A stretch of 30,332 bases of DNA from a virus: positions 1 to 30,332 of IMG/VR virus record IMGVR_UViG_3300045051_000608. One strand, given 5' to 3'. Below the pieces are notes generated by a model. The model ran no database searches. It had not been told where the DNA came from and worked only from the letters and a program-made list of their open reading frames with translations. How positions within the stretch are numbered: the first letter of the stretch is position 1; every line of letters starts with the position of its first letter. Shown in pieces: positions 29,533 through 30,332 of this stretch. The translations under genes and the position numbers were made by a program.

Positions 29533-30332
29533 ATGAAGAGGTCGCTGCTCGCGCTCCTGGTCGTCCTCGCATCCCACCAGGCGGCCGCTCAGTGGGTCTC
29601 GGGACCTCGAGCCTGGGGGCCTCCGGCCGGCCTTACCTGGGTGCAGGACTACGTGACCCTGCCCTCGACCTGCACGCCGTTCACCCTGCTGGTGGACTCG
29701 GACGCCGACACGACGGGACAGCTGAACCTATGCGGGTCGAACGGGCAGCCGAAAACCGTAGGCGGCGGCGGCTCGGGAACGGTGACCTCGGTCGGTAACG
29801 GCACGATCGGCTCACTCTTCTCGGCCTCCTGGGCGACGGCTACCACCACGCCGGCGCTCTCGTTCGACTTTGCCGCGGCCTCCGCGAACACGTTCCTCGC
29901 CGGGCCGACGAGCGGCGGCGCTGCGGTGCCGACCGCGCGCGCGCTGGTGAGCGCCGACCTCGGCAGCTTCACGCTGCAGCCGTCGCTCCGAAACGTGACC
30001 GTTCAGCCTCCCGACGACACGCCGACGGCGACGTTCCGGCGCTTCGGCGCGGCGCAGACCGCGTGCCTGGTGAGGTTCGACCAGGAGGACAACAGCAACC
30101 TGAGTTGCATCGACAAGGCCGGCGCGTTCACGGGCAACGCGGCGACGGCGAGCGCGGTGGCCGTCGCCGGCATCACCGGGCTCGGCACCGGCGTCGGGAC
30201 GTGGCTCGCTACGCCGTCGAGCGCGAACCTCGCGGCGGCGGTCACCGACGAGACGGGCTCGGGCGCGCTGGTTTTCGGGACCTCGCCTACGTTTACCACC
30301 TCCGCCTTCGCCCCCTACTTCGCTGCGTCCAG
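29533..30332 (+). CDS. Second fibre-like protein with Sec signal peptide, 3' end outside window
   Basis: The frame stays open from ATG 29533 to the last base, at least 266 residues. AGAGGAGG at 29516-29523 is well placed. Residues 1-19 are a signal peptide: MKRS, a Leu/Val core, then QAAA/QW with cleavage after Ala 19. A Cys pair (STCTPFTLLVDSDADTTGQLN and LCGSNG, about 47-77) matches in type the Cys module of the gene at 26206. Fibre motifs follow: GTVTSVGNGTIGSLFSASW, LAGPTSGGAAVPTARALVSADLG, ITGLGTGVGTWLATPSSANL and VTDETGSGALVFGTSPTFTT. The last two are very common in long phage fibres and related bacterial surface proteins. The pairing of fibre repeats with an export signal is the same oddity as at 26206. 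Confidence 0.75.
   Translation, partial: MKRSLLALLVVLASHQAAAQWVSGPRAWGPPAGLTWVQDYVTLPSTCTPFTLLVDSDADTTGQLNLCGSNGQPKTVGGGGSGTVTSVGNGTIGSLFSASWATATTTPALSFDFAAASANTFLAGPTSGGAAVPTARALVSADLGSFTLQPSLRNVTVQPPDDTPTATFRRFGAAQTACLVRFDQEDNSNLSCIDKAGAFTGNAATASAVAVAGITGLGTGVGTWLATPSSANLAAAVTDETGSGALVFGTSPTFTTSAFAPYFAAS

Noticed and set aside
1-30332. tRNA genes, integrase, attachment sites, lysis genes, toxin-antitoxin or defence cassettes
   Set aside because: No cloverleaf, recombinase motifs, holin or endolysin patterns, or known defence domains were recognised on either strand.

Overview
The window is a stretch of the late (virion) gene region of a high-GC tailed bacteriophage or prophage. The identification rests on a collinear series of phage genes: terminase, portal, scaffold-like protein, HK97-type major capsid protein, head completion, tail completion, tail tube, a 1100-residue tape measure, tail tip and fibres. 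There is no tail sheath and the tape measure is long, so a siphovirus-like, long non-contractile tail is most likely. Nearly all genes are on the + strand and are tightly packed, with stop and start often sharing bases (ATGA or GTGA). Codons end almost always in C or G. This leaves very long open antisense frames that are not genes. The host cannot be named. The TPT-rich linker and B-repeat-like domain of one exported protein resemble secreted proteins of high-GC groups such as Chloroflexota, Binatota or related deltaproteobacterial lineages; this is a weak inference.

Layout. 1-796: the 3' part of a beta-class DNA methyltransferase. 797-1314: a 518-base gap with a strong hairpin and a possible decayed minus-strand gene. 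1315-4167: the packaging genes. The terminase large subunit is encoded as two genes, an ATPase and an RNase H-like nuclease, with an intact 113-residue gene between them. 4177-5867: accessory genes, including an exported protein with a Thr-Pro linker. 5869-10301: portal, scaffold-like protein, major capsid protein and a candidate decoration protein. A terminator-like hairpin follows, and its loop holds the start of the next gene. 10350-14516: head-tail connection and tail completion genes. 14513-19950: tail tube and tape measure. 19947-27759: tail tip, hub-like and fibre genes.

27839-30332 is an accessory end: an SGNH hydrolase with a membrane anchor, a small Cys-containing protein, a 28-residue candidate gene, the only convincing minus-strand gene (29045-29407), and a second fibre-like gene running off the window end. 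No integrase, repressor, holin, endolysin, prohead protease, tRNA or CRISPR array was found.

Three features stand out. First, the terminase motor is split over two genes. Second, at least two fibre-like proteins begin with clear cleavable Sec signal peptides and carry clustered cysteines; a third linker protein and the SGNH hydrolase also begin with hydrophobic export segments. The phage therefore appears to send a set of surface-type proteins across the host membrane. Third, beta-sandwich modules have been inserted into four consecutive-region virion proteins. A 19-base repeat (4491-4509 and 29491-29509) precedes two of the export-signal genes and may be a shared regulatory element.
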